Shown here one piece after another: positions 1 to 11,974 of a stretch of DNA of 64,000 bases (positions are counted from its first letter, which is position 1; every line of letters begins with the position of its first letter). The notes under the pieces are model-generated. The model was given only the letters and a program-made list of their open reading frames with translations. It did no database searches and had not been told where the DNA came from. This stretch comes from Zeugodacus cucurbitae. Its lineage: Eukaryota; Arthropoda; Insecta; Diptera; Tephritidae. The stretch is taken from the NCBI RefSeq assembly GCF_028554725.1, contig NC_071672.1:31764944-31828943 (forward strand), read 5' to 3'. A program made the position numbers and the translations under genes.

Positions 1-1205
1 GAGCATCCTCATGTAGAGACCAAGGTGGTAATCTGGTAACCGATGTTCAGGGCATACTGGGATTATGGAGGGAACACTTCTCCGACCTGCTGAATGGCAG
101 TGAAAGTACAACACCAAGAGATGGCGAACCCAATTGACCAACCCGACCATGAAGAAATTCGAATAGCTATTACCCGCCTAAAGCCCACCGTCAACAAACT
201 GATTGGACCATATCAGCGTAGCTTTAGACCTGGCAAATCCACAACTGACCAGATTTCACCATGAGCCAAATTTTGGGGAAGACTCGTGAAAAAGGATTGA
301 CACACACCACCCTTTTGTCGATTTTAAAGCTGCTTTCGACAGCACGAAGTGGAGCTGCCTTTACGCAGCGATGTCTGTATTTGGTACTCCCACAAAACTA
401 ATACGGTTGTGTAAGTTGACGTTGAGCAACACCAAAAGCTCCGTCATGATTGGGAAGGATCTTTCCGAGCCGTTCGATACCAAACGAGGTTTCTGACAAG
501 GTGACTCACTATCGTGAGACTTCTTTAACTTAATGCTGGAAAAAATAATACGAGCTGCAGAGCTAAATAGAGAAGGTACAATCTTCTATAAGAGTGTACA
601 GCTGCTGGCGTACGCCGATGATATTGATATCATAGGCAGCAACAACCGCGCCGTTAGTTCTGCTTTTTCCCGCTTGGATATGGAAGCGAAGCGAATGGGT
701 CTGGAGGTGAATGAGGACAAGACGAAATATCTCCTGTCATCACACAAACAGTCAGCGCATTCACGGCTTTTCTCCCACGCCACTGTTGAAAGTCATAACT
801 TCGAAGATGTAGATAATTTCGTATACCTGGGAACCAGCATCAACAACACCAACAATGTCAGCCTCGAAATCCAGCGCAGAATCACTCTTGCCAACATGTG
901 CTACTTTGGACTGAGTAAGCAATTGAAAAGTAAAGTCCTCTCTCGACGAACCAAAACTCTACAACAGTGAATACCGCAGACAATGGAACGATGAGGTACG
1001 ATGCGAATAAAAAGACAGCGGCTACGCTGGTTAGGTCATGTTGTCCGAATGGACGGAAACACTCCAGCTCTGAAAGTGTTCGATGCAGTATTCGCCGGAG
1101 AAAGCCGAGGAAGGGGAAGGCCTTCACTCCATTGGAGAAAGAGAGGAGTGGCGCGCTATCATCGATACGGCTATTACCGGCTAATCGGTTTCAACGCCAA
1201 TCACA
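1..1205 (+). pseudogene. RTE-like LINE fragment, internally deleted
   Basis: Degenerate non-LTR reverse transcriptase, cut by the window edge. The frame that starts near 533 carries the RT catalytic box QLLAYADDIDIIG and the following GLEVNEDKTKYLLSS region. By comparison with the copies at 21-24 and 29-32 kb, sequence is missing between the AITRLK block (about 180) and the LIGPYQ block (about 200), and again near 965, where the SRRTKT block jumps to the C-terminal RRRWNDE region. Earlier stops break the palm domain. The 3' end runs into a mini-me copy near 1,205. RTE elements encode an apurinic-type endonuclease plus RT; only the RT half is left here. It is dead as a coding unit. Confidence 0.8.
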
Positions 1206-1895
1206 TACATACCTCATGTTGAAAATTACTAAAAGTGCGTTAACTCACTAACGAATAACACAGAAACCTTAAAAGAAGTAATGACAGATTATGGCGATTC
1301 AATGAAATAGTATTTTCGTGACACCCTGATGACACGTGAATGGGTGAAATCGGTTCACAACGATGTAACTAAATTTTGAAGTCCATCTCATCCCTTCACT
1401 TTATAATATAACATAAAGAACCAATGAAGATAGTGTAATAAAACTTTACACAGCTACTGCATGTGATCAGTATCAGATCATAAGTTGTAAAAAAAATTTT
1501 GAAATCGGACTATAACTTTTCGCATATCGAATATGAAGAACTCAGTGCTTTATGGTAATTTTTACCGAAAATATCGGTAAATCTCTTAGATATCTTAATT
1601 TAATTCAGAGGGAATCTTTTTCTTCTAATAGTGTGTTTCTGTACAAAAATGGTTAAAATTAGTTCATAACTTCCCCTGGCCTAATTTTCAAAAATAGCAT
1701 GGGCTTAATAGTGAAATCGATTCAGGAATTACCTCAGGCCTCAAATACTATATATGACGATTTCCGTTATTCTATTGGACTTTATACCGAATATATGGTC
1801 AAATTGTGTGTTATCTTAAAAAAACTATATCAATAAATTGCGAGAGTATAAAATGTTCGGTTGCACCCGAGCTTAGCCTTTCCTTACTTGTTATC
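1206..1895 (+). repeat. mini-me/HINE-like repeat, distal half
   Basis: Begins at the 'gttgaaaattactaaaag' segment and ends with the family's 3' end: the 'ttgcgagagtataaaatg' subterminal repeat, then a GTTCGG-loop-CCGAGC hairpin, then 'ctttccttacttgtt'. The proximal half with the GTCY tract is absent, so the copy is truncated where it meets the RTE fragment. Confidence 0.75.
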
Positions 1896-1939
1896 CATAG
1901 CATTTTCAACGAAATTAACGATTCGGTGCATCTGGTCAA

Positions 1940-2185
1940 TTGTTGAATGGTGATAACCCAGTAAAAAATCGGATGATCCAAAGATTAATCTTAGATCGCT
2001 CCTTTGCGAGTAATGGATTACTCCACAATGCTCCGAGGCCCATGCATTTATTACTCCTTTTTAACATACCATATCGTTACGACATCACTCCTTTTGAGCT
2101 CCTAATGGAGCGCAAACCGAATCAATGTTTTAATTTTGAAAATATAAGAATTAGTAATTCACATAAATTATATACACTGTTATAA
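1940..2185 (+). pseudogene. possible LTR-retrotransposon integrase scrap
   Basis: An 81-codon frame contains ITPFELLMERKPNQ, which resembles the 'TPFELLMGRKP' region near the C-terminal end of Gypsy-type integrase cores. Nothing else of a pol gene is seen on either side, and no LTR was found. It may be a chance match extended by an open frame. From 2,186 to 2,751 I see only AT-rich non-coding sequence. Confidence 0.3.
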
Positions 2186-2751
2186 TAATTTAAAATCAAG
2201 TTAATAGCTACTTTAATATTCAGGAATACTTCGGAGACGAAGCAGATTTGAATCGCTTTTTCAAAATCCCCATAAGACGAATATTTTTTATTTAACTGAT
2301 TCTGAAAAGATGAAAAATAGCTAACATATATGTATAAGTTACTTAAGATAAAATATAAAAGCTCAGATCTTACCGTGCTCATATCTTACCTTTTTTATGT
2401 GCAATTATTATAAATTGTGGTTTCATGTTCATTATATAAATGTTTCATTTCGTTTCGACGCCTCTACACAAGAAGTAGAACGATTCTTGGTAGAACATTT
2501 TTGAATTTTTTTTTTCATTAATTGCCTTAGGTGACGCTTGGAATAAATATTTTCACACATTTTTTTAATTAATTACATATGCTTCTTATAGTTAATCACT
2601 TTTTACCCGATTATATTCGCGATACTTCAATAATGATCACGCGTTGATTACAAATTTCAAACTATTTTAAAGTGACAAAATACGCGTTTATTGCAAACAA
2701 AAAAAAATCCGCAAAAATTAACAGTTATGATTGGCCGTTTTGGTTAATCCT

Positions 2752-2841
2752 TTATTGATACATTTTGGAATAATAAACGAGCAATAGAAGTATGCGTTCA
2801 CATATTATTAGCTCGTTTATTCCTCCAAAATGTATCAATAA
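2752..2841. repeat. long hairpin, 31-nt arms
   Basis: The arms at 2,752-2,782 and 2,811-2,841 are inverted copies (ttattgatacattttgga... against ...tccaaaatgtatcaataa) with about two mismatches and a 28-nt loop. No open frame or known RNA overlaps it. It may be a tiny palindromic MITE or a fold-back remnant. The next 345 bases hold nothing recognisable. Confidence 0.7.
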
Positions 2842-3186
2842 GCGAGAAAACAAACAATTTTCGTAAAAACTAACGAAAATGCCTTTATTACTCACTTAAT
2901 GCTCGAAATTACTGCAGCTTATTATGCATTCGTTTTGACCCATTCAGTTTCGTTTAATTTTCTTGGTGCGACATGTTTTATTTGTTTATTAATATTCCTT
3001 GCAGCTTTCCAGAGCGAATAATCGGTAGATTTATCAACAGTGAGTTTGGACAAATACGTTTTGAAGGAATATTTTTTAAATTGTCTGTCTTGTTCTTAGT
3101 TCCGCTGTACAGCTATTAAGCTCAGTTTTGAGAGCAGCCGACTTAGTTTGCTGCCATCTTCGTCGATTTGACTGTTATATGAAAAT

Positions 3187-3465
3187 TTCAACAGGATAAC
3201 GACCCAAAGCATTTGCCGAAGTTACAGAAAATGGTTTTCAATGAAAATTTCATCAATGTTTTGGCATGGCCAACATTTTGTTCTGACTATAACACACAAG
3301 AACATCTCTGGGAAGACGTTGAAGAGCGGTCAGTGGCAAACAACGTCGCAAATATTTATGTATTTTTTGATAAAGTAGGAACAACATGAAATCAGTATAA
3401 GTGGAGCGTTGTCGGGATTTTATTACATCAAGACGCAACCGATATAGGGCAGTATTGAAGTATAA
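3187..3465 (+). pseudogene. Tc1/mariner transposase C-terminal remnant
   Basis: Reading from about 3,190 gives QQDNDPKHLPK, then ENFINVLAWPTF, NTQEHLWEDVEER and a short tail. This is the order of the last catalytic region of Tc1-like DD34E transposases (QQDNAPxH, WPxxSPDxNPIExxW). The SPDLNP block is altered to CSDYNT and the frame stops within the tail. No N-terminal half or terminal repeats were found. This family differs from the Tc1-like element in blocks A to C. Confidence 0.7.
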
Positions 3466-3654
3466 GGGTTATTTATCAATAAGTTTATCTCAAATTGCAT
3501 CTTCGTTCGAATTATTTGTTCCACTCAAATCGTGGATTTCATATGTTTTTGTAAGAAACAAAAATATTGAAACATAAATTTTGAATAATTTGTTTTCAAT
3601 TTCTTTTTAAATTGTCCATATCAAAAAAAAAAAATTGCAGAAAATGTTATTTTT

Positions 3655-4757
3655 GTACTCTCGCAACAAAGTTGCTAAAGAGAGTATTATAGTCTTGTTC
3701 ACATAACGATTGGTTGTAAGTCCTAAAACTAAACGAGTTAGATATAGGGTTATATATATCAAAATGATCAATGTGACGAGTAAAATTCAAATCCGGATGT
3801 CTGTCTGTCTGTTCGTCTGTCCGTGTCGTGTAAGCTGTAACTTGGGTAAAAATTTAGATATCTTGATGAAACTTGGAAGACGTAATTCTTGGCACCATAA
3901 AAAGGTTAATTTCGAAGATGGGCGTAATCGGGCCTCTGCCACGCCAAGAAATTGGCAATAACCGAAATACATAAAGTGCTACATATAACTAAGGCATAAA
4001 TTAAGCAATTGAAGTAAAATTTGGTATGAAGGATCGCACTATGAAGGGGCATATGTGGATGTAATTTTTTGGGGAAGTGGGCGTGGCCCTGCCCCCTACT
4101 AAGATTTTTGTACATATCTCGTAAACTACTAAAGTTATGTCAAGGAAACGTTCTAGAGTCGTTTCTTTTAGGTACTACCTTATACACTCCAAAAATTGAT
4201 GAAATCGGATTATACCCACGCCTACCGCCGATACAAAGGTTATGTTGAAAACCACCAGAAATCTTAAATTTCATTATAAAGATGCTACAGAAGATCTGCA
4301 CTCTAAATGGTATACAAAATTTTAAATGGGCGTGGTTCCGCCTTCTTATGGGTCAAAAACCTTAACTCCGAAACTACTCGACCGATTTCTATAAAATTCG
4401 GTTAATAATATCTTCCTATCCTTCCAATGATATGTTGTGAAAATAGTCCAAACAGTAAGTTCACAACCACGCCTACTTCCCATATACCAGAACTTAGAAG
4501 TCTTTCTATTTTGAAGAAATTCAGAGGGAATATGTTTCTTCTAATAATATGTTTTCATGCCAAAAATTAGTGAAATCGGGTCATAACTTCCCCTATTTCC
4601 TATATACTTATTAGGGTTTTCAAATTTTCAATGGACTTTATACCATATATATGGCGAATATGTGAGTCAAATTGTTTGTTATATTAATAAAATTAAATAT
4701 ATAAATTGCGAGAGTATAAAATGTTCGGTGACACCCGAACTTAGCCCCTCCTTGAGT
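3655..4757 (+). repeat. mini-me/HINE-like repeat, near complete
   Basis: Starts with the hairpin-forming end tactctcgcaacaaagttgc...gagagta, passes a TA tract (3,750-3,760), the conserved core with 'aaatccggatg' and a GTCT/GTCC tract (3,798-3,825), and ends with the ttgcgagagtataaaatg subterminal repeat and the GTTCGG/CCGAAC hairpin. Small frames inside are chance frames. The 220 bases after it hold nothing recognisable. Confidence 0.8.
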
Positions 4758-4975
4758 ATTGACTTTATTGTGGTTAAAAATTTTGAAATTTCGCCTTTCT
4801 CAAGTTTATACCGATATTTATAAAAGTTATTGACCAACTGAAATATTGCCACGGTATATATATTTTTATTGCGTGTAAGTGAAACATAAGCTAACGGTAA
4901 ATAACATACCGTTCATATGTGGTACCTTATAGTAGCTGAAAATGGAATATGCATTTTTTTATTCAAAGTATACTA

Positions 4976-5790
4976 AACAAGTAAGGAAGGGCTAAGTTCG
5001 GGTGTAACCGAACATTTTATACTCTCGCAATTTATTTATTTAACTTTATATTGTATAAAGTCCATTGAAAGTTGGAAACCCCCAATATTAGGTTAGAAGC
5101 ACCGAGGTCCTCATGTTCGATATATGGGGCCTTGAAAACCTATGGTCCGATTTCGGCGATTTTTATAATGGGCTGCCACACTATAAACGTAGTATTTGTG
5201 CAAAGTTCTGCATCGATATCTTCAATAGTGCTTACTTTATATATTGTAAAGTAAACGATTCAGATCATCTTCAAAGTTCTGGTATATAGGAAGTAGGAGT
5301 GGTTGTGAAGCGATTTGGCCTATTTTCACAACATATCATTGGGGTGTAAGGAAACTATTACAAACCAAGTTTCATTAAAATCGGTCGAGTAGTTCTTGAG
5401 ATATGGTTTTTGACCCTTAGTGCGATCCTACATACCAAATTTTACTTCCATAGCTTTATTTATAGCTTAGTTATGGCACTTTAAGTGTTTTCGGTTTTCG
5501 CCATTTGGGCGTGGCAGTCGTCCGATTACGCCCATTTTCGAACTTAGCCTTCTAATGGTGCCAAGAAATACGTGTTCCAAATTTCATCAAGATATCTCAA
5601 TTTTTACTAAAGTTACAGCTTGCACGGACGAACGGATAGACAGACATCCGGATTTGAACTTTTCTCGTCACCCTGATCATTTTGATATATATAACCCTAT
5701 ATCTAACTCGTTTAGTTTTAGGACTTACAACCAACCGTTATGTGGACAAAACTATAATACTCTCGTAGCAACTTTGTTGCGAGGGTATAA
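4976..5790 (-). repeat. mini-me/HINE-like repeat, internally deleted
   Basis: Inverted with respect to the 3.7-kb copy and only about 0.2 kb from it. It keeps both subterminal repeats, the hairpin end (4,985-5,020), the core and the TA tract (5,685-5,700). It is about 0.8 kb long, shorter than the roughly 1.4-kb full form, with the middle missing near 5,420. Confidence 0.8.
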
Positions 5791-8101
5791 AAATGTTGTG
5801 GCGTATCCATAATTTTGTCGGTTACTGTATACTGTACACATGTATGTGGATTTTCGTATTCAATAATGTGTGCCACACTTACCTTTTTGTTGCCTTTTTA
5901 CATTGATATATTGCTATTATTGTTGTTGTTGTACATTGTGCTATTCCTTTGAGCCATTTGCAAACGCAGCTTTGATATTTAATTTGCAGATCAATCATGT
6001 AAGTTAGTTACTTGTGTGCTAACATTATTATTTGAGTTGCTATCGTGATATCAACACTATGCCGGCACAGACTTACAAATGTTATATATTATTTATAAAC
6101 ATTTTCTCAATACCCATACATACATATATACACTATGTACATGTGCGTGCTGCTAGATAAGTTAAAAAAACTCATATGCATACTGTTATTTATAAACTAT
6201 TATATTTGGACTCGCCATATACATTTAAAGAAAACGAAATTTCATTAGGAATTCACAAACCCGGGCATATGTATTATATATATTTGTATATGCGCTGAAA
6301 TTAAAGCGTTTTTTGATTTTTTTGTCTTGCTTTCAAAGGAACAAATTATATTGAACACAGTATTTCTGATTTCGCGTTGAACACTTGTATTTGCGCTAAC
6401 ACACACTTTTGGAGAACATATTTCAACAGTTTAAAAGGTAGAACGTAAATTTTAGGTTAATATTTAAATGCGAGACTTGCATACATACATACATACATAT
6501 GTATACCGTTATTTTGGCTATTGTAGTATTACAGTTTCTAACTGTTTTTTTTTATTTAAACAATACGCTGCATTTATATTTGATTACAATTGAATTATAA
6601 TTACCACATACGCTAGTTAAAGGCGAAGATTTAGTGCAAAGTTCATACCAATCAGTATTCATTGTATTCATGTATTCATGTACATGTATATAGCTATTAT
6701 TAATTACTAATAACATTTGTACATCCCTAAATCGTTTTTCACCGCAAATAATCGTAATAACTTAATCCTACAAACGTTAAAAAACTACCAACAACAACAA
6801 CGACATTGTGAAACAGCTCATGTTATTTACGTTACGTTTACGCGTTTATACTTGGTACCAGTACATTATTTACAGTTTTAAGTGTGTTATTCCGCAATTT
6901 CTTAGCACTTTTTCTTATAATTATCTGGCTATAAGTTCACGTATATACTGCAAGCCATTTTCAGAATTAGAAATTAATAATTATATGTCCGTGTTCAACA
7001 TGTACGCAAATACCAATGCTAAATAAGAATCATAAAAAACACAAAATAATCCAAAGGAAACACAAGTAAAAAGTGCGAGCGCAAAAGCAAAAAAATACAA
7101 ACACATTGACAACCGAATAATATACCAAATAAAATATAAGCATGAAAATATATAAGTAGATATGAAAGCGCACATTTGGTGGGGAGAATTTCATTACTAC
7201 AGCCGTCGGTCGTTCGGTCCAAGCATTAAAAACAAAATATGTGCATGCTTTCAAAATTCACCTTTAGCATTCGAAAACAACTACTTGTGCAGAGTGTCTA
7301 AATAAAATATTTATGAACATTGGCGCGCTCATACCAGCACAACTAAACGTACGCCCGCCTAGCCGAAAAACATTGGCAGCCAGCAGCCAACAGCCTGCCA
7401 ACAACAGTACAGCAGCACAAATAGCGTAGCAGCCTCTTATCCATGGCGCAAGTGGTGCTATCAAAGAATGCTACTATCAACTTAGTGCCCCAGAGAGCAC
7501 CCAGCAACATAACAGTGTAAAAAATTAATTAATTAGTGCAGATACAGGCTAAAAAATCTAATAGAAACCAGGTGAATTAACGTGCACACAATTGTTGCTG
7601 TCTCGCCTCTATGCTATGTGCATACATAATAAATACATATATAAATGAGCGCGTTGTTTGTGTTTGAATCTGCGAACTGTTTCAAGCGATCGCGCTTTTC
7701 CTGCGTGAAGACTTCACTTCATAAGTGCTAACTCTTAAAAAGTAATATTTTCAAAATTTTATTGGCAAAAATCAAATTCCACACGAAAGTAGGATAAATG
7801 TATCAGTGAACGGACACTTAACTTTTTTCAACTTTATACACCGGTATATGACAGGCATTCAGTGATGTGGAAGCATTTGTTAGAGTTTCGGGACGATTAA
7901 CTATTTTAAAGAGGACGAAATGTATCAGTTTTTTATGAAATAAATCGAATTTCACCAGTCATTTCCAATGACCGGGTATTAAAGATCCAGTGTACGGACA
8001 TACATATTTTTTATAAAAACAAAACAGTATTTAAGAAAAACTTAAACTTTTATTTAGAAATAATAAAAAATGTATTAAATAACTATCGCTTCGGTAATTA
8101 T
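5791..8101. other. non-coding AT-rich stretch with microsatellites
   Basis: No credible coding frame. It holds a TTG run near 5,915, a CATA run at about 6,480-6,500, a CAA run near 6,790, and a CAG/CAA-rich stretch at 7,375-7,450 of the kind often seen in untranslated exons of fly genes. It could be intronic or 5'-untranslated host sequence. Two similar strings, cagtgaacggacac (7,804) and cagtgtacggacat (7,990), look like Tc1/pogo-type ends. Confidence 0.4.
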
Positions 8102-8293
8102 TTACAAAATTAGACGAGGATCTATGGCTTTATCTGGTAATTCAGGGACAACATCGGAAGCAATTTCATACCAGCTTTTTTGTGCGAAGTCTATTTTGTC
8201 CTGTTCGAACAATTCATCTAGTGTTATTTTAAAGCATTTTGAATAGTCAACAGAATCCGTGTCAAAGGACCTTAAGTAAGGGAAGCTAACCAT
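8102..8293 (-). pseudogene. short unrecognised frame next to a transposon-like end
   Basis: A 63-codon acidic frame with DYSKCFKITLDELFEQDKIDF and a D/E-rich, proline-containing tail. I do not recognise the family with confidence. It ends about 90 bases from the terminal-looking motif cagtgtacggacat, so it could be the C-terminus of a pogo/Tigger-type transposase whose 3' end lies near 7,990. No DDE motif is present. The bases up to 8,466 add nothing. Confidence 0.25.
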
Positions 8294-8466
8294 AGGGGAA
8301 AGTATAGTGCCATAGTATTAATAGATATAACAATAACAACAAATTTTTGTAACCTTTCGGTTCGGTTTTTAGGACTCTTCAGGAAATTAAGCAGTTCGAA
8401 AAAAAAAAACATTTCCGAAGGCCTAACGCATTATTTCGGATGTCAGCTAAGAGCATTTTAAATAAA

Positions 8467-9898
8467 ACAAGTAAGGAAGGGCTAAGTTCGGGTGTAACCG
8501 AACATTTTATACTCTCGCAATTTATTGATGTAATTTTATAAAGACAACACAATTCGACCCATATATTCGGCATAAAGTTCAATAGAATAACGAAAATCAT
8601 CATAAATAGTATATGGGGACTGAGGTAATTCCTAAACCGATTTCACTCGTTTTCACCACCAAGATACAACGTATCGAAGACTATACGCTCACTTAATTTA
8701 ATATTACTTATAATTAGGTATATGGGATCTGGGGGAAGTTATGACCCAATTTTTACCATTTCAGGTACAGAGAGAAACTGTTATAAGAAAAAAATTCAGA
8801 GGGAATGAATTACATTAAAATATCTGAAGGATTTACCTATATTTTCGGTGAAAAATTAACCTTAGGCACTGAGTTCTTCATGTTTGATATCAGGGGCCTT
8901 GAAAAGTCATGGTTCGATTTTGACAATTTTTCCACAAGTGATGTCACAGCTCAAATACAGTATTTGTGTAAAGCTTTATTCCGCTAGCTTCATTGGTTCC
9001 TTATGAATACATTATAAAGTGAACGAATCAGATGGAATTCAAAATTGGGTTATATGGGAAGTAGACGTAGTTGTGAACCGATTTCGCCCATATTCCACCC
9101 GTGTCATCAGGGTGTCAAGAAAGTGTTATGTACCGAAATCGGTCGAATAGTTCTTGAGATATGGTTTTTGACCCATAAGTGGGCGACGCCACGCCCATTT
9201 TCCATTTTGTAAAAAATCTCAGTGCAGCTTTCTTCTGCCTTTTCTTATGTAAAATTTGGTGTTTCTGACGTTTTTCATTAGGGAGTTAACCCACTTTTAG
9301 TAATTTTCAACCTAACCTTTGTATGGGAGGTGGGCGTGGTTATTATCCGATTTCTTTCATTTTTGGACTGTATAAGGAAATGGCTAAAAGAAACGACTGC
9401 AGAAAGTTTGGCTTATATAGCTTTATTGGTTTGCGAGTTATATACAAAAAACCTATTTGGGGGCGGGGAAACGCCCACTTTTCCAAAAAAATTACATCCA
9501 AATGTGCCCCTCCCTAATGGGATCCTATGTTCCAAATTTCATTTTCATAACTTTATTTATGGCTTAGTTATGACACTGTATAGGTTTTCGGTTTCCTCCA
9601 TTTTGTGGGCGTGGCAGTGGACCGATTTTGACCATTTTCGAAAGCAACCTCCTCAGGGTGCCAAGGAACATGTGTTCCAAGTTTCATTAAGATATCTTAA
9701 TTTTTACTCAAGTTATCGCTTGCACGGACAGACGGACAGACGGACGGACAGACATCCGGATTTCAAATCTACTCGTCATCCTGATCATTTATGTATATAT
9801 AACCCCATATCTAACTCTTATATTTCTTGGTGACACAAACAACCGTTATGTGAACAAAACTATGATACTCTGTGCAACAGGTTGCGAGAGTATAAAAA
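8467..9898 (-). repeat. mini-me/HINE-like repeat, full length (about 1.43 kb)
   Basis: The best long copy on the minus strand. It opens with aacaagtaaggaagggctaa and the hairpin, and ends with the tgcaacaggttgcgagagta end. The GACA/GGAC tract at 9,725-9,760 is the reverse complement of GTCY, and the TA tract is at 9,795-9,805. The 167-codon frame at 9,330-9,833 is not seen conserved between copies and looks fortuitous. Confidence 0.85.
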
Positions 9899-11148
9899 TA
9901 TATATAATATAAAGCTTATAAAGCTTATAAAGTATGGAAACAGTTGCCTGTTCGTATATTGGAAGGCGTACTCTACTTGGAATTTAACTTACTTTTGATA
10001 CCTTTAACCGGACAGTTGAATTTACCAATAAAGTTATATTTATATTTTTATATCAGAATAAAATATGAACTAACACGTTTTTACGCACAATAACTTATAC
10101 TTGTTACCTGCAAAAATCTCTGTCACTAGCAAAAAATTTTCTTAAATAAAGTTGGTAGTGCAATTTTAAGAAAACTATGCTTGACAATTTAAAACTGTAA
10201 CGTTATAAATCGATGGCAGATTATGTTAAATTATTTCTAGACATGCCAGTTTAAATGGTTTTCTTAGTTTAAATGCAAAATTGAGTAGTGTCCGATCACT
10301 AGCACACTTACCCTATAGTTACTGCTACTGAAAAGAAAGAGATTTGCAAATGCAAGTGTTAAACAAATTACACAAAACCAATATTATTTTCAGAATTAAG
10401 AAACTTGTTTACTCACTTCAATTGTGTCCAGACTTTAAGCAATGTTTATACTAATACAAATGTAATTGACGTAAGAAACATAAAGCATGAAATCAGGAAA
10501 ACAAACGTTATGTATCGTATAATACAGACAAGTTCAAATATATGTATATATTTCGTACGCAACATGCTCTACAATTCATGCATAAGGGGTTCGGTGGGTT
10601 ACAAAATTTGAAAACTCTTTTTTTATTCAATAATGCAATTTGTTTCAAAAAATTTTATCCAAAAAGATCAAATCAATCTGAATAAAATTCTAAGAGATAG
10701 AACCTTTGAAAGTGCCGCCCACCAGGGCACGTTAATTTCTATTTAAAATTCTAATAGCGTTTATCTCAAAATTTTATTTTTCAAGTTGGTGGACACGATT
10801 TCTCGAAAGTGACAAATCGATTTTGTTCAAATTTTGCACACAGTTTTGAAATAATATTATCTAGTTAAAGAATGTAGGGGATTTTTTTATTACAACTATT
10901 TTTCGCGTCAAAATATAAATTTTTAAATCTGCCAAGAAAACAAATTTTAGTTTTTACTTTTACCTTCGTGCATTAACTAGATTTATCCATTCACTAACAA
11001 AATATTTTTGGTTTACTGATTTTGGTTGAACCAATAATGATTTATGCTGCCCACGACAAGGGCTTTGTTTTTGAACACGTCAAGGGAGTTGAGTTACCAA
11101 CGGCTGAGTTTTCGGAATTTGTACATAAAAACACACAATACTGCTTAA
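9899..11148. other. AT-rich sequence with no recognised gene
   Basis: A short tandem run (ataaagcttataaagctt) lies at 9,908. A small frame from 11,022 (MVEPIMIYAAHDKGF...) runs into the LTR of the element that follows and is interrupted by it. I do not recognise the protein. Sequence resuming after the LTR element at 13,795 continues the pre-insertion locus for about 240 bases and is equally anonymous. Confidence 0.4.
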
Positions 11149-11152
11149 ATAT

Positions 11153-11526
11153 TGTAACGGATTTCCACAATAAATCGTTTACTCTTAAACTCTACCCTGA
11201 GTTCGATCACTGGATTGTCAAATAAAAGTCACACATTAATTTCTACACACTAATCTTTATTTATAATTTAACAAACTTAACACTTTAACTTATAGCTTGT
11301 TTACACTTTACTCGACAACTCTCTCCTTAGGATTGTCCTCACTTGACAACTTTCTTATCAGAACTGAGTCTTGCTGTCAGTCCGGCAGCCCTTATATAGT
11401 CGATTGTTAGCGATACATCGCCACTCGAACATTCTGGCAACTACGAGTATCGATGTCTAGATACATCTGGCAAGTTATCGATTTCGATAGTCAATTCTAG
11501 TTTGTTCTGGTGCCATTTTCGTTACA
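11153..11526 (-). repeat. 3' LTR of the 11-13.8 kb element
   Basis: 374 bp; its ends TGTAACG/CGTTACA are short inverted repeats. It matches the other LTR except for a 28-bp segment near 13,515 that is missing here, plus scattered substitutions. Confidence 0.85.
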
Positions 11527-11935
11527 CTGCCCTCCATTTAAGTCTGATCGTCCCGATTAGACATACTTCGAGAACCAATCGCTTAGCATTTCTTACATTA
11601 ATCTCGTCTTCTAGGACTGCGTCGTCCTCCTTCACATTTCTTTCTCCATTGGCATTAATCCTAAACCTTAAATTATTCAGTAACCAAAAATAATACTCGT
11701 AGTCGTCTACGCCGTTGATTCCTGGACAGCAGGCCGATTGGCCAGGCATATGGATATATGGACATTCTCTGTACCTGTGGTGATACCTGTCCACCAGCTT
11801 TCTAAAATGCTCTTCCAAGTTTCGGCTGAATCTTTCCACCATGATATCGGATCGTGGACGTGATGCTGCTTCAAATATTTTCCGGACACATTGCTTCTGG
11901 CACATCTCCCAACTTTTGATGTCTACGTCCACCAT
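11522..11935 (-). pseudogene. integrase C-terminal core fragment of the deleted LTR element
   Basis: The 137-codon frame includes SRPRSDIMVERFSRNLEEHFRK, which corresponds to the 'HPQSDGxVERFNRTLExxLRK' segment around the catalytic glutamate of Gypsy integrases. What follows (YRECPYIHMPGQS...) does not match a normal pol C-terminus. The frame is not continuous with the integrase N-terminal scrap at 11,975-12,300, so two deletion joints separate them. It cannot encode an active integrase. Confidence 0.65.
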
Positions 11936-11974
11936 CTCGTCAGTCTCTTGGCTTAGAATTGGGTATTTCTCCGT

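Noticed and set aside
3798..3825. GTCT/GTCC tandem tract, considered as an independent minisatellite
   Set aside because: It is an integral part of the mini-me structure in nearly every full copy.
6480..6503. Regular CATA repeats, considered as CRISPR-like or regulatory
   Set aside because: A simple microsatellite typical of fly non-coding DNA; no spacers.
9330..9833. 167-codon open frame
   Set aside because: It lies entirely within a mini-me copy; the same region in other copies has stops and different frames, and the translated tract includes the GTCY repeat.
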